A DNA stretch of 64,000 bases from Methylobacterium organophilum (GTDB taxonomy: Bacteria; Pseudomonadota; Alphaproteobacteria; Rhizobiales; Beijerinckiaceae). The translations under genes were made by a program, and so were the position numbers. How positions within the stretch are numbered: position 1 is the first letter of the stretch; the number at the start of each line of letters is the position of its first letter. This document shows, piece after piece, positions 51,144-63,899 of this stretch. The notes beneath the pieces were generated by a model. It was given only the letters and a program-made list of their open reading frames with translations. It was not told the DNA's origin and did not search any database. The DNA lies in the NCBI RefSeq assembly GCF_022179465.1, contig NZ_BPQV01000007.1, forward strand, positions 1-64,000, written 5' to 3'.

Positions 51144-53279
51144 TCAGCGCCCCGCCAAGTCCGCCCGCTTGCCGATCTCCGCGAGCACGATGCCCTCGGT
51201 AAGGATCTGCGGCAGCACCCGGGCCTCGGATCTCCCACGATAGACGAGGTAGAGCGGCACGCCGCTGCGGCCGTGGCGCTCCAGGAGAGCGGTGATCTCG
51301 GGATTCCGGTTGGTCCAGTCGCCGCGCAGATAGGCGACGTCGCCGGCCTTGAAGGCGGCGCGGACCCGCTCGCCGGCCAGCGCCGTGCGCTCGTTGACCT
51401 GGCAGGTGATGCACCAAGCCGCGGTCATGTCGACGAAGACGGTGCGGCCCTCCGCCCGCAGGGCGTCGAGACGGGCCTGGGTGAAGGGCTCGACCCCCTC
51501 CGCCGAGACGGTGGAGGCGGCGCGCGCCCGGTCGCCGTCGAGGACGGCGACGAGGCCGAGGGTGGCGGCCAGAGCCGCCAAGGCCGCCGCCCGGGCGAGG
51601 CCGGCGCCGGTGCGGCCCGAATGCCGCGCCCGCTCCCAGACCCAGGCGGAAAAGCCCACGAGCACCAGCCCGCACAAACCGGCCAGGAGCCCATTCGGGC
51701 CGACCTGCTGCGCCAGCACCCAGACGAGCCAGGCGACGGTGGCGTAAACCGGGAAGGCGAGCACGCCCTTGAGCGTATCCATCCAGGCGCCGGGCCGCGG
51801 CAGCCCCCGCAGGGCGCCGGGGAACAGGGTGAGCAACAGGAACGGCAGGGCGAGCCCGAGACCGAGGCTCGCGAAGACGGCGAGGCTCACCGCCGGGCTC
51901 TGGGTCAGCGCGAAACCGACCGCAGTGCCCATGAAGGGGGCGGTGCAGGGGGTCGCCACCAGGGTGGCGAGCACCCCGGTGAAAAACGAGCCCTGATAGC
52001 CCGCCCGCCGGGTCAGCCCGTCGCCGAGCCCGGCAATGCCGGCGCCGACATGGACGACGCCGGAGAGGCTCAGGCCCATGGCGAAGAGCCCGTAGGCGAG
52101 CAGAGCCACTACGACGGGGGACTGGAGCTGGAAGCCCCAGCCGATCCCGGCGCCGCCGGCCTTCAGCGCCAGCAGCAGGCCGGCCAGGCCCAGGAAGCTG
52201 ACGAGCACGCCCGCGGTGTAGATGAGGCCGTGCCGGCGCACGCGGGCGGCCGAGGCGCCGGACTGCTTCACCAGGCTCAACACCTTGATCGACAGGACCG
52301 GGAAGACGCAGGGCATCAGGTTGAGGATGAGCCCGCCGAGGAAGGCAAAGGCGACGGCGCTCCAAAACGTCAGCGCCTCGCCGTCGTCGCGCGGGAGCTC
52401 TGCGGAAGGGGCCCCGGGAGAGGCAGCCGCTGCCGGGGCGGGCGCGGGCTCCGGCTCCTTGCCGAGCGCATAAGCCTGGCGTTCGCCGTTCTCGGTGAAG
52501 ACAAGCACGCCCGGCAGATCCTGCGGCGGATTGGCGGCGTCGGTCGGCTTCAGGGTCAGGTGAAGACCGGTTCCGTCGACGGAGAAATCCTGGGGCGCGG
52601 CATTGTCGAGGACGGTCTCGGCATAGGGAAAGAAGGCCGCCCCGGTCACGGCGCCCGCGGCGAGCCCGGTCCGGTCGAGATCGAGCACTAGCCTCTCGCC
52701 CGTACGGGTCAGGCGGTAGGGCCAGGGCGAGGGCTCCGGCAAGGCGGCCCGGGCCTGGGCGAACAGGCCGGCCTGGGCGGGATCCTTCTCGGCCTCGGCG
52801 GCCACGGGCAGGTCGAGGCTCAGGTCGGCCTCGCCGGGAATGCAGATCTCCTCGCAGACGAGGTAGGTCAGATGGCCGCCGAGACGCGCGCTGCCGCCTA
52901 AGGCGAGGGTTGCGGGCGCCGTCACGGGCACGAGCAGCACCACCTCGCCCTCGTAGCCGTAATTCATCAGCGTCTGGACCGGGATCCGCTCGGGCACCGG
53001 CCAGGCGGTCGGGCCCACGGAAAAACCCGCCGGATTGGCCCAGGCCATGTCCGGCGGCAGGCCGGAATCGCCCGGGTTGCGCCAGTAGACGTGCCAGCCC
53101 GGCTTCATCACCAGGCGCAGGCCGAGGGTGAGGCGGCGGCCCGGCACCAGCGCCGTCTCTTCCGAAACGAGGCTCGCCCGCACGAGGTCCTTCGGTTTCA
53201 CGCTCTGCCCCGCCGCCCGCGCCGGCCCGAGGCCGAGGGCGGAGAGGAGCAGGCAGAGAACGAGGAGGAGGCGGATCAT
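51144..53279 (-). CDS. DsbD/ScsB-type thiol:disulfide transporter
   Basis: 711 residues from the ATG at 53279. Signal peptide, then a periplasmic domain with a YLVCEEICIPG Cys pair (ScsB-like alpha domain), a central membrane part with about eight helices and the paired cysteines NLMPCVFPV and VATPCTAPFM, and a periplasmic C-terminal thioredoxin-like domain with AAWCITCQ. Carries electrons from cytoplasmic thioredoxin to periplasmic substrates for disulfide reduction or copper tolerance. The convergent PAP2 gene ends on the adjacent base. Confidence 0.93.
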   Translation of the reverse strand: MIRLLLVLCLLLSALGLGPARAAGQSVKPKDLVRASLVSEETALVPGRRLTLGLRLVMKPGWHVYWRNPGDSGLPPDMAWANPAGFSVGPTAWPVPERIPVQTLMNYGYEGEVVLLVPVTAPATLALGGSARLGGHLTYLVCEEICIPGEADLSLDLPVAAEAEKDPAQAGLFAQARAALPEPSPWPYRLTRTGERLVLDLDRTGLAAGAVTGAAFFPYAETVLDNAAPQDFSVDGTGLHLTLKPTDAANPPQDLPGVLVFTENGERQAYALGKEPEPAPAPAAAASPGAPSAELPRDDGEALTFWSAVAFAFLGGLILNLMPCVFPVLSIKVLSLVKQSGASAARVRRHGLIYTAGVLVSFLGLAGLLLALKAGGAGIGWGFQLQSPVVVALLAYGLFAMGLSLSGVVHVGAGIAGLGDGLTRRAGYQGSFFTGVLATLVATPCTAPFMGTAVGFALTQSPAVSLAVFASLGLGLALPFLLLTLFPGALRGLPRPGAWMDTLKGVLAFPVYATVAWLVWVLAQQVGPNGLLAGLCGLVLVGFSAWVWERARHSGRTGAGLARAAALAALAATLGLVAVLDGDRARAASTVSAEGVEPFTQARLDALRAEGRTVFVDMTAAWCITCQVNERTALAGERVRAAFKAGDVAYLRGDWTNRNPEITALLERHGRSGVPLYLVYRGRSEARVLPQILTEGIVLAEIGKRADLAGR

Positions 53280-53495
53280 CGCGGAGGGTTGGCGGTGCAA
53301 GATGGCAGGCGAGAGGCGCCGTCCGTCGTTCTTAACAGGGGTGATCGGCCCGTGACAGCGGGAGCCCCTGGATCCCGAGCGCGTTCATGGGCTAGACGAA
53401 GTGGCGTCGTGCCCTTCGTAAGGATCGGGCCGGCGGTCCGGGATGCGGCATCGTCGCGCCTGATCCGCGGCCCCGGCTTTCAAGGAGAGCAAGGT

Positions 53496-53903
53496 GTGAG
53501 CGCACGGATCCTGATCGTCGAGGACGAGATGCTGGTCGCCGCCGACATGGAGGCGACGATCGAGGATCTCGGGCATGTCTGCACGGGCATCGCCCCCGAT
53601 CTCCAGGCCGCCACGGCGCTCGCCGCCGCCGATCCCGACATCGCCCTCGTCGACCTGAACCTGCGCGACGGCGCCACCGGCGCCGAGATCGGCGCCATGC
53701 TGAGCCGGCGCGGCATCGCCGTGATCTTCGTCACCGCTAATCCGCGCATGTTGGGCAACGGCGTGCCGGGCACCCTCGGCGTCATCACCAAGCCCTGCGA
53801 CGAGGCCGCAGTCGACCAGGTGATCGCCTACGCGATCGGCTGCCGGAAGGGCGAGCGCCTGGTTCCGCCGGAGGGGTTCCGGACGTTCAGCCCGTCGGCC
53901 TGA
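53496..53903 (+). CDS. single-domain response regulator
   Basis: 135 residues from a GTG at 53496 with AAGGAG eight bases upstream. A lone receiver domain: acidic pocket VEDE (9-11), phospho-acceptor Asp53 in LVDLNLRDG, Thr in VTAN, and Lys in ITKPCD. No output domain. Receivers of this type in alphaproteobacteria often pair with HWE kinases; two such kinases lie just downstream on the opposite strand. May act as a phosphate sink or by protein contact. Confidence 0.9.
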   Translation: MSARILIVEDEMLVAADMEATIEDLGHVCTGIAPDLQAATALAAADPDIALVDLNLRDGATGAEIGAMLSRRGIAVIFVTANPRMLGNGVPGTLGVITKPCDEAAVDQVIAYAIGCRKGERLVPPEGFRTFSPSA

Positions 53904-53932
53904 GCAGTCCGTCCGGCTCTAAAGGCAGGCCC

Positions 53933-54196
53933 TCACGCCACCCGGCGGGTCGTCTTCTTGCTGATGCCCGAACCGGCATGCACGTCGCGGCGGCGCTTGC
54001 CCGCGACCTTGCGCTTGAAGGAGGCGCCCCACACCAGCAGGCGGGTTGCCATCCTGTCGAGAAACCACATCACGGCGCTGATGATGATGGCGAGCGCGCA
54101 GGCTGTCCCGATCAACAGGCCGAGCACACCGGGTGCCGGGATGATGAGGAGGCAGAGCAGCCCGATGGAGGCCACGGCCGGAACCCACTTCCCCAT
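53933..54196 (-). CDS. small two-helix membrane protein with basic tail
   Basis: 87 residues. Two hydrophobic helices (about 4-25 and 28-48) and a strongly basic C-terminus (FKRKVAGKRRRDVHAG...KKTTRRVA). AAAGG lies seven bases upstream of the ATG. No family recognised. It lies between the receiver and the first HWE kinase; an AT-rich stretch of about 280 bases separates it from the kinase stop. Confidence 0.65.
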   Translation of the reverse strand: MGKWVPAVASIGLLCLLIIPAPGVLGLLIGTACALAIIISAVMWFLDRMATRLLVWGASFKRKVAGKRRRDVHAGSGISKKTTRRVA

Positions 54197-54480
54197 CGAG
54201 GTGCCTTTCCAACAATGTCAGCACCAAAATTAGACCGGCACCCGTGAGCGAATCCTTAAGTTCCGAGTTCTGATCGTTCGCAATGAAATTGAAAAAATAC
54301 AATTTCTCATCTAGCCCGCACCATGTGCAGAATATTTCTTCGACGCGCCGGGCGCTAAAAACAGACGGAGAATGATCCGAAAGTTTCCACCTCGCCTGAA
54401 CGGGCCTCGTCTGCCCGCCTGGAGACGACCGGGAATGTCCCTGGTCAGACCTGGTGATCCCGCGCGCCGAATGAGGCGGC

Positions 54481-56964
54481 TCAGAGGGCGTTCTCGGGGA
54501 GCGGCAGATCGATGGTGCAGAGCAGAGCGGTCTCGCCGAGTTCGTAGGTCGTGCGCGCCTGAAGCGCGTAGGGCAGCGCACGCTCGATCAGCTCGCGGCC
54601 GTATCCGCCCTGCTTGGTCACCGGGCTCCGTTCCTCGCGCCGGCGGTCGAGCCCCGTCTCCTGCCATTCGAGCGCGAGCCGCCGGCCCGTCCGGTCCGCA
54701 TAGGTCCGCCACGTCACCTGAAGGGTCCCGCCCTCGCAGACGAGCGCGCCGTATTTGCGGGCATTCGTGGCCAGCTCGTGCAGCGCGAGCGCCAGGGTTT
54801 GCACCGTGCTCTTGCGCAGCCGGACTTCCGGCCCGCTGGCCTTGACGCGGTGCGACTGGTCCGAGACGCCCAGGGCGTCCAGCTCCGAGCGGATCAGGGC
54901 GCCCATGGTGATGGGCTCGTCCTCCGAGCGCGATAGCAGGCCCTGAACCCGGGAGAGCGCGTTCAGGCGATTGTTGAAGGCCCCTTCGAACGCCGACAGG
55001 GTCTCGCTCGCGCGCATGGTCTGCCCGGCGATCGAGCGGACCACGCCGAGGAGATTGCGGGTCCGGTGCTGCAACTCGGCGACGAGCACCTGCTGGCGTT
55101 CCTGCATCTGGCGCAGATCGTCCACATCCGTCGACGTGCCGAGCCATTCGACGATCCGCCCGGTCTCGTCGCGCACGGGGGTGGCGCGGCTCTGGAACCA
55201 GCGGTAGCGCTGCTCGGCCGCGTGCCGGATGCGCCCGTTCATCTCCAGCCGGCCGGAACCTTCGGCCGATTGCCAGAGGGCCATGGCGGCGTCGCGATCG
55301 TCGGCATGGAGGGCGGCGAGCCAGCCCCAACCGCAGCTTTCCGCTTCGGAGAGACCGGTATAGGCGCTCCATTGCGGGCTCGACCACGTCCACTCGCCGC
55401 CGTCGACCGCCCTCCAGACCAGTTGCGGCACGCCCTCGACCAGGGTGCGGAAGCGCGCCTCGCTCTCGCGGAGCTTGGCCTCCGCCACCTCGTCGCGCAG
55501 GCGGAGCACCTCGGCCTGGGCATCCTTCCAGGCCGTGATGTCCTTGGTGGTCGTGGCCACGCCGTCGCCGAGCCTCACGGCGGACTGGAAGTACCAGCCG
55601 TCGAACTGCTCGTGGACGTAGTGCCGCTCCGCGATCGACGGCTCGCCCGTCACCGTGACGCGCTTGAAGGCGTCGAAGATCCCCTCCTGCACCACGCCGG
55701 GATTGCGTTCGAGCAGGCGCTGCCCGAGCACCTGGCCATACAGGCGCTCGGAGGTGTGGTTGTTCAGGAGCCAGCGGAAATCGACGATCGCGCCCCCCCC
55801 GTCGCGCACGGCCTCGAACACCTGGATCATGTCCATGGAGCAGTCCATGGTGGCCTGGAGCAGATCGCGGCTGGCCCTGAGTTCCGCCGTCCGGTCCTGC
55901 ACCTGGCGCTCCAGCTCGTCGCGATGCGCCTCCGCGGCGAGCCGCACCTTCTCCTGGGCCTCCCGCCGCTCGGTCACGTCGCTGCCGACGCCGAACCACT
56001 CGCGGATCTCGCCGGCGTCGTCGAGGAGGGGCACGGCGCGCGACAGCACCCAGCCGATGCCGCCACTTGCCTTGCGGACGCGGAGCTCCAGCTCGAAGAG
56101 GGATTTCGCGCGGATCGCATCCTCGATGGCGGCGAAGATCGTCGGCCGGTCTTCGGGGAGCAGGTAGATCTCCGCCCAATTGTCGATCGGCTCCGAGATA
56201 TTCGTGAGGAGGTCGCCTCCGGAGAGCTGGCGCAGCTCCCGCCAATCGGGACTCATGCGGTACAGCATCTGGGCGCTGGCCATGGCGACGGCCCGGAAGC
56301 GCGCCTCGCTCTCCCGCAGGGCCATCTCCGCCCGGACACGCTCCGCGGCCTCCTGATGACGGGAGATGAGGATGGCGGCGCTGGTCGTGAGCTCGTCCGC
56401 GAGGATGAAATCGCTCTGTGCGGGCTCGCGCGGCTCGTCGAAATACATGGCGAAGGAGCCGACGAGCTTCCCCGATGCCGCCTCCACGGGAAAGGACCAG
56501 CAGGCGCGATAGCCATGTTCCCGGGCGAGCCAGATCCAGGGCCGCCAGCGGGGGTCCTCGAGCACGTCCGGCGTGATCACCGGCGCTCCCTTCGCCGCAG
56601 CCAATCCGCAGGCCACGGATTCCGGAGAAATCCTGAAACCGTCGACCTGCCGCGCATAGGTCTCGGACATGCCCACGACATGGTGCAGGCCGCCCTTGCC
56701 GTCGCTGATGTAGAAGGCGCACCGGCGGCCGTCGCCCATCTGCCTCACGACGGCGTCGGCCAGGAGGCCGAGGGACGCCTTCAGCGGAGCGTCGTTCATG
56801 GCCGCCTGGAACGCTTCCTTCTGGACGGCGAGCCAGGCCTCGTTGCCGAGGGAAGCCGATCCGTTCTTCCTTGAGGCTGCGGCTGTTCTGGGGCGGGCGC
56901 GCAAAGCAGCTTCGGCCGCGCTCAGGCGGCGCTGAAGCTCTTCGATGGTCGCGCGTTCGTTCAT
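54481..56964 (-). CDS. HWE-family sensor histidine kinase with GAF and PAS domains
   Basis: 827 residues, soluble. GAF-like domain at about 45-200 (VVRQMGDGRRCAFYISDGKGG), then three PAS-type domains (about 220-340, 370-490, 505-620), a coiled region with LERQVQDRTAELRAS, and an HWE kinase core: phospho-acceptor His633 in ELQHRTRNLLGVV, N-box HELATNARKYGAL and the family's W in EWQETG. HWE kinases often sense light or general stress. The GAF lacks an obvious chromophore Cys-His motif. A second HWE kinase lies just upstream on the same strand. Confidence 0.9.
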   Translation of the reverse strand: MNERATIEELQRRLSAAEAALRARPRTAAASRKNGSASLGNEAWLAVQKEAFQAAMNDAPLKASLGLLADAVVRQMGDGRRCAFYISDGKGGLHHVVGMSETYARQVDGFRISPESVACGLAAAKGAPVITPDVLEDPRWRPWIWLAREHGYRACWSFPVEAASGKLVGSFAMYFDEPREPAQSDFILADELTTSAAILISRHQEAAERVRAEMALRESEARFRAVAMASAQMLYRMSPDWRELRQLSGGDLLTNISEPIDNWAEIYLLPEDRPTIFAAIEDAIRAKSLFELELRVRKASGGIGWVLSRAVPLLDDAGEIREWFGVGSDVTERREAQEKVRLAAEAHRDELERQVQDRTAELRASRDLLQATMDCSMDMIQVFEAVRDGGGAIVDFRWLLNNHTSERLYGQVLGQRLLERNPGVVQEGIFDAFKRVTVTGEPSIAERHYVHEQFDGWYFQSAVRLGDGVATTTKDITAWKDAQAEVLRLRDEVAEAKLRESEARFRTLVEGVPQLVWRAVDGGEWTWSSPQWSAYTGLSEAESCGWGWLAALHADDRDAAMALWQSAEGSGRLEMNGRIRHAAEQRYRWFQSRATPVRDETGRIVEWLGTSTDVDDLRQMQERQQVLVAELQHRTRNLLGVVRSIAGQTMRASETLSAFEGAFNNRLNALSRVQGLLSRSEDEPITMGALIRSELDALGVSDQSHRVKASGPEVRLRKSTVQTLALALHELATNARKYGALVCEGGTLQVTWRTYADRTGRRLALEWQETGLDRRREERSPVTKQGGYGRELIERALPYALQARTTYELGETALLCTIDLPLPENAL

Positions 56965-57041
56965 GGGTCACTAACCCACAGACGGGAATGATATCGAAGC
57001 AGAAATGTCAACTCGCGGACATTGTCGCGAAGTGCAGCTGA

Positions 57042-60458
<3,417 letters not shown>

Positions 60459-60546
60459 GAAGGAACTCCTCGTCCGTCACCCCTGCGACGGCGGATCCGG
60501 CCCGGCCCGCTTGCCGCGCCCGGCGGGCCGGCTAGAGTCGGGCGCC

Positions 60547-61770
60547 ATGGAGACATCCGGACCTTCCGAGACCGGCAGCGCGCCCGAGCTTCAGGTGCGT
60601 GCCGTGCCGGGCCTCGCGCGCATTCCGGCAGCGGAATGGGATCGCTGCGCCACCTCGCCCGAGACGCTCTCGGCGGGGGACGAGACCTTCAACCCCTTCG
60701 TCTGCCACGCCTTCCTCTCGGCGCTGGAGGAGTCGGGCTGCGTCTCCCGGCGTACAGGCTGGCTGCCGCTCCATGTCTCGGTGGAGCGCGGCGACACCCT
60801 CGTCGCGGTAGCGCCCTGCTATTTGAAATCCCACAGCCAGGGCGAGTACGTGTTCGACCACGGCTGGGCCGACGCCTACGAGCGGGCCGGCGGCAGCTAC
60901 TACCCGAAGCTCCAAGTCAGCGTACCCTTCACCCCGGTGACCGGCCCGCGTTTCCTGATCGCCCCCGGCGAGGACGTGGACGCCGCCGCCGCCGCCCTCG
61001 TCGCCGGCCTGCGGGCGTTGCGGGCGGAAACGGAGGCCTCCTCGATCCACGTCACCTTCATGCGCGAGCGGGAATGGGCGCAGGCCGGCGCCCTCGGCCT
61101 GCTGCAGCGCACCGATCAGCAGTTCCATTTCGAGAACCCGGGCTACGGCCGCTTCGAGGACTTCCTGGAGGCGCTCAACGCCCGCAAGCGGAAGGCGATC
61201 CGCCGGGAGCGCCGCGAGGCGCTGGCCGAGGGCATCGAGATCGACCGCCTCACCGGAGACGCGATCACGGAGGCGCATTGGGACGCCTTCTACGCGTTCT
61301 ACATGGACACGGGCGCCCGCAAATGGGGCCGCCCCTATCTCAACCGGCGCTTCTTCTCGCTGATCGGCGAGCGGATGAAGGACCGGATCCTGCTGGTGAT
61401 GGCCCGGCGCGCGGAGCGCTACATCGCCGGCGCGATCAACTTCATCGGCGACGTCGCGCTCTACGGGCGCAACTGGGGCTGCATTGAGGACCGCCCCTTC
61501 CTGCATTTCGAGGTCTGCTACTATCAGGCGATCGAGTTCGCGATCGAGCGCGGCCTGAAGCGCGTGGAGGCCGGCGCCCAGGGGGAGCACAAGCTCGCCC
61601 GCGGCTACCGGCCGGTGGCCATGCGCTCCGCCCACGACATCGCCGACCCGTCCCTGCGCCGTGCCGTGGCGGAATACCTCACGCGCGAGCGCAGCTATGT
61701 GAACCAGGCCCTGGCCGAGTACGAGCGCATGACGCCGTTCCGGCAAGCTTGCGAGGGAATCCGAGAATGA
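60547..61770 (+). CDS. FemAB-like GNAT family protein (COG3146)
   Basis: 407 residues from the ATG at 60547; a TTG at 60511 is less likely. FNPFVCHAFLSALEESG, FDHGWADAYERAGGSYYPKLQVSVPFTPVTGPR and HEGE-like AGAQGEHKLARGYRPV define COG3146, a GNAT superfamily branch related to FemABX peptidyltransferases. Roles proposed include modifying cell-wall or exported glycans; none is proven. The stop overlaps the M20 amidohydrolase start (ATGA), so the two are coupled. Confidence 0.85.
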   Translation: METSGPSETGSAPELQVRAVPGLARIPAAEWDRCATSPETLSAGDETFNPFVCHAFLSALEESGCVSRRTGWLPLHVSVERGDTLVAVAPCYLKSHSQGEYVFDHGWADAYERAGGSYYPKLQVSVPFTPVTGPRFLIAPGEDVDAAAAALVAGLRALRAETEASSIHVTFMREREWAQAGALGLLQRTDQQFHFENPGYGRFEDFLEALNARKRKAIRRERREALAEGIEIDRLTGDAITEAHWDAFYAFYMDTGARKWGRPYLNRRFFSLIGERMKDRILLVMARRAERYIAGAINFIGDVALYGRNWGCIEDRPFLHFEVCYYQAIEFAIERGLKRVEAGAQGEHKLARGYRPVAMRSAHDIADPSLRRAVAEYLTRERSYVNQALAEYERMTPFRQACEGIRE

Positions 61771-62924
61771 GCCCGATCGACCGTATCCGCGGCTATGCGG
61801 AAGAGCTCACCGCGCTCCGGCGGGACCTCCACGCCCATCCCGAGCTCGGCTTCGAGGAGGTCCGCACCTCCGGCATCGTGGCCGAGCATCTGGTGCGCTT
61901 CGGCATCGAGGTGCATCGGGGCATCGGCAAGACGGGCGTGGTCGGCGTGCTGCGGGGACGGCCCGGCTCGCGCCGCATCGGCCTGCGCGCGGACATGGAC
62001 GCCCTGCCGATCGAGGAGGAGACCAACCTCCCCTATCGCTCCACCGTGCCGGGGAAGATGCATGCCTGCGGGCATGACGGGCACACCACCATGCTGATCG
62101 GCGCCGCGCGCTACCTGGCCGAGACCCGGGACTTCGACGGCACCGCCGTGTTCGTGTTCCAGCCGGCGGAGGAGGGACTGGGCGGCGCCCGGGCCATGAT
62201 CGCAGACGGGCTGTTCGAGAAGTTCCCGGTCGACGAGATCTACGCGGTCCACAATGCCCCGCACGGGCCGCAGGGCCGCTTCTTCCTCAAGCCCGGCCCG
62301 GCCATGGCCGCGGCCGACTTCTTCGACATCCGCATCACCGGCCGCGGCGCCCATGCCGCCCAGCCGAACCAGGGGATCGACCCGATCGTGGTGGCGACCG
62401 CCCTCGCCCAGGCCATGCAGTCGATCGTCAGCCGCAACGCCGATCCGCTGAAGGCGGCCGTCGTCTCGATCACCCAGATCCATGCGGGTGCGGCCTACAA
62501 CGTCATCCCGGAAAGCGCGCATCTGGCCGGAACGGTGCGGACCTTCGACGCCGAGCTGCGCAAGCTCGTCGCCGCCCGCATCCGCGAGGTCGCCGCGGGC
62601 ATCGCCGCCGCCTTCGGGGCGACGATCGATGTCGAGATCCGCGACGTCTTCTCGGTGCTCGAGAATAGCGCGGCGCCGTCCGCCGCCGCGCTCGAGATTG
62701 CCCGGGAGGTGTTCGGAACGGAGAACGTGGAGCCGGAGGCCAAGCCCCGCATGGGCAGCGAGGATTTCGCGGACATGGTCGCCGCCGTGCCGGGCGCCTA
62801 TGCCTGGATCGGCGCGGCCCCCGGCCCCGGCCTGCACAATGCGAAGTTCAACTTCGACGACGCGATCATCCCGCTCGGCGCGGCCTATCTCGCGCGGATC
62901 ATCGAGCGGCGCTGCGCAGCCTGA
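61767..62924 (+). CDS. M20 family amidohydrolase (hippurate hydrolase-like)
   Basis: 385 residues from the ATG at 61767. The M20D pattern is clear: RRDLHAHPELGFEE, LRADMDALPI, the metal site HACGHDGHT (Cys101, His103), the Glu pair in QPAEEG, and GSEDFADM near the C-terminus. These enzymes hydrolyse N-acyl amino acids, hippurate, or aminoacyl conjugates such as indole-3-acetyl-amino acids. Cytoplasmic. It overlaps the FemAB-like gene; the substrate is unknown. Confidence 0.93.
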   Translation: MSPIDRIRGYAEELTALRRDLHAHPELGFEEVRTSGIVAEHLVRFGIEVHRGIGKTGVVGVLRGRPGSRRIGLRADMDALPIEEETNLPYRSTVPGKMHACGHDGHTTMLIGAARYLAETRDFDGTAVFVFQPAEEGLGGARAMIADGLFEKFPVDEIYAVHNAPHGPQGRFFLKPGPAMAAADFFDIRITGRGAHAAQPNQGIDPIVVATALAQAMQSIVSRNADPLKAAVVSITQIHAGAAYNVIPESAHLAGTVRTFDAELRKLVAARIREVAAGIAAAFGATIDVEIRDVFSVLENSAAPSAAALEIAREVFGTENVEPEAKPRMGSEDFADMVAAVPGAYAWIGAAPGPGLHNAKFNFDDAIIPLGAAYLARIIERRCAA

Positions 62925-62942
62925 TCCGCGGCGGGCGGCGCC

Positions 62943-63899
62943 TCAGGCCATCGTGGTCCGATGGGTCGCCCGCGACTGGATCTCCACGAAGACCCGAGTG
63001 ACGTCGGGCGCCTCGGCCTTGATGCGGGCCTCCAGGCGGCTGACCGCCTGCTCGATCTCGCCCGCCGGCACGGAATCCTCCACGTCCAGGCTCACATTCA
63101 CCAGGATGTCGGAGGGGCCGAGATGCTGGGTGAGCACCTCGTTGACATGGCGCACCGCCCGCTCGCCCCGCACGGCGGAGCGGATCGCGGCGACCACCTC
63201 CGGGTCGGCGCCCTCGCCGATCAGGAGGCCGTGCGTCTCGATCATCAGGAAGATCGACATGCCGACGAGCACGAGCCCGATGCCGATCGAGGACCAACCG
63301 TCGAGGACGGGCATGTCGAGGAGATGGCCCGCCACCACGCCGGCCATGGCGATGACGAGGCCGATCAGCGCCGCCACGTCCTCGACCAGGATCGTGTAGA
63401 GGGCCGGGTCCTTGCTGCGCCGGATCGCGGTGATGGCCGAACGCTGGCCCTTCTCCGCCCAGAACTGGCGGATCGCGACGAGGCAGGAATAGCCTTCCGC
63501 CAGGATCGCGAAGCCGAGGATCGCGACGTTCACCCAGAAGCCGGAGAGATGGAAGCCGAGCAGCGTCGCATCGGCCGGCGGCTCGGGATGCTGGATCTTG
63601 TGGGCCCCCTCGTAGATCGCGAAGATGCCGCCGCCGAGGAAGATGAACAGCGCCACCACGAAGGCGTAGAAATAGACCTCCCGCCCGTAGCCGAACGGGT
63701 GCTTCGCATCCGCCGGCTTCTCGGCCCGCTTCAGCCCGACGAGGAGCAGGATCTGGTTGGCGGTATCGACCAGCGAATGCGCCCCCTCGGCCAGCATGGC
63801 CGTGGAGCCCGTGAGGAAAGCGCCGACGAACTTCGCGGCGGCGATCGCGAGGTTGGCGCCTGCCGCCGTGTAGATTGCAGCGGTGCTCTCATGCGCCAT
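62943..63899 (-). CDS. cation diffusion facilitator family transporter
   Basis: 318 residues from the ATG at 63899. Five to six membrane helices and a cytoplasmic C-terminal domain of about 100 residues. TM2 has the usual metal pair in EGAHSLVDTANQ (His41, Asp45). TM5 carries LVEDVAALIG (Glu173-Asp174) instead of the standard HxxxD, as in ZnT9-like members. Typical CDFs export Zn, Fe, Mn or Co; the altered site could change the metal or the function. Converges on the M20 gene, 19 bases away. Confidence 0.88.
   Translation of the reverse strand: MAHESTAAIYTAAGANLAIAAAKFVGAFLTGSTAMLAEGAHSLVDTANQILLLVGLKRAEKPADAKHPFGYGREVYFYAFVVALFIFLGGGIFAIYEGAHKIQHPEPPADATLLGFHLSGFWVNVAILGFAILAEGYSCLVAIRQFWAEKGQRSAITAIRRSKDPALYTILVEDVAALIGLVIAMAGVVAGHLLDMPVLDGWSSIGIGLVLVGMSIFLMIETHGLLIGEGADPEVVAAIRSAVRGERAVRHVNEVLTQHLGPSDILVNVSLDVEDSVPAGEIEQAVSRLEARIKAEAPDVTRVFVEIQSRATHRTTMA

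Noticed and set aside
54311-56971. Second 886-codon frame on the same strand as the GAF/PAS kinase
   Set aside because: Out of frame with the kinase, which shows complete GAF, PAS and HWE motifs; the alternative is Arg/Pro-rich without a domain.
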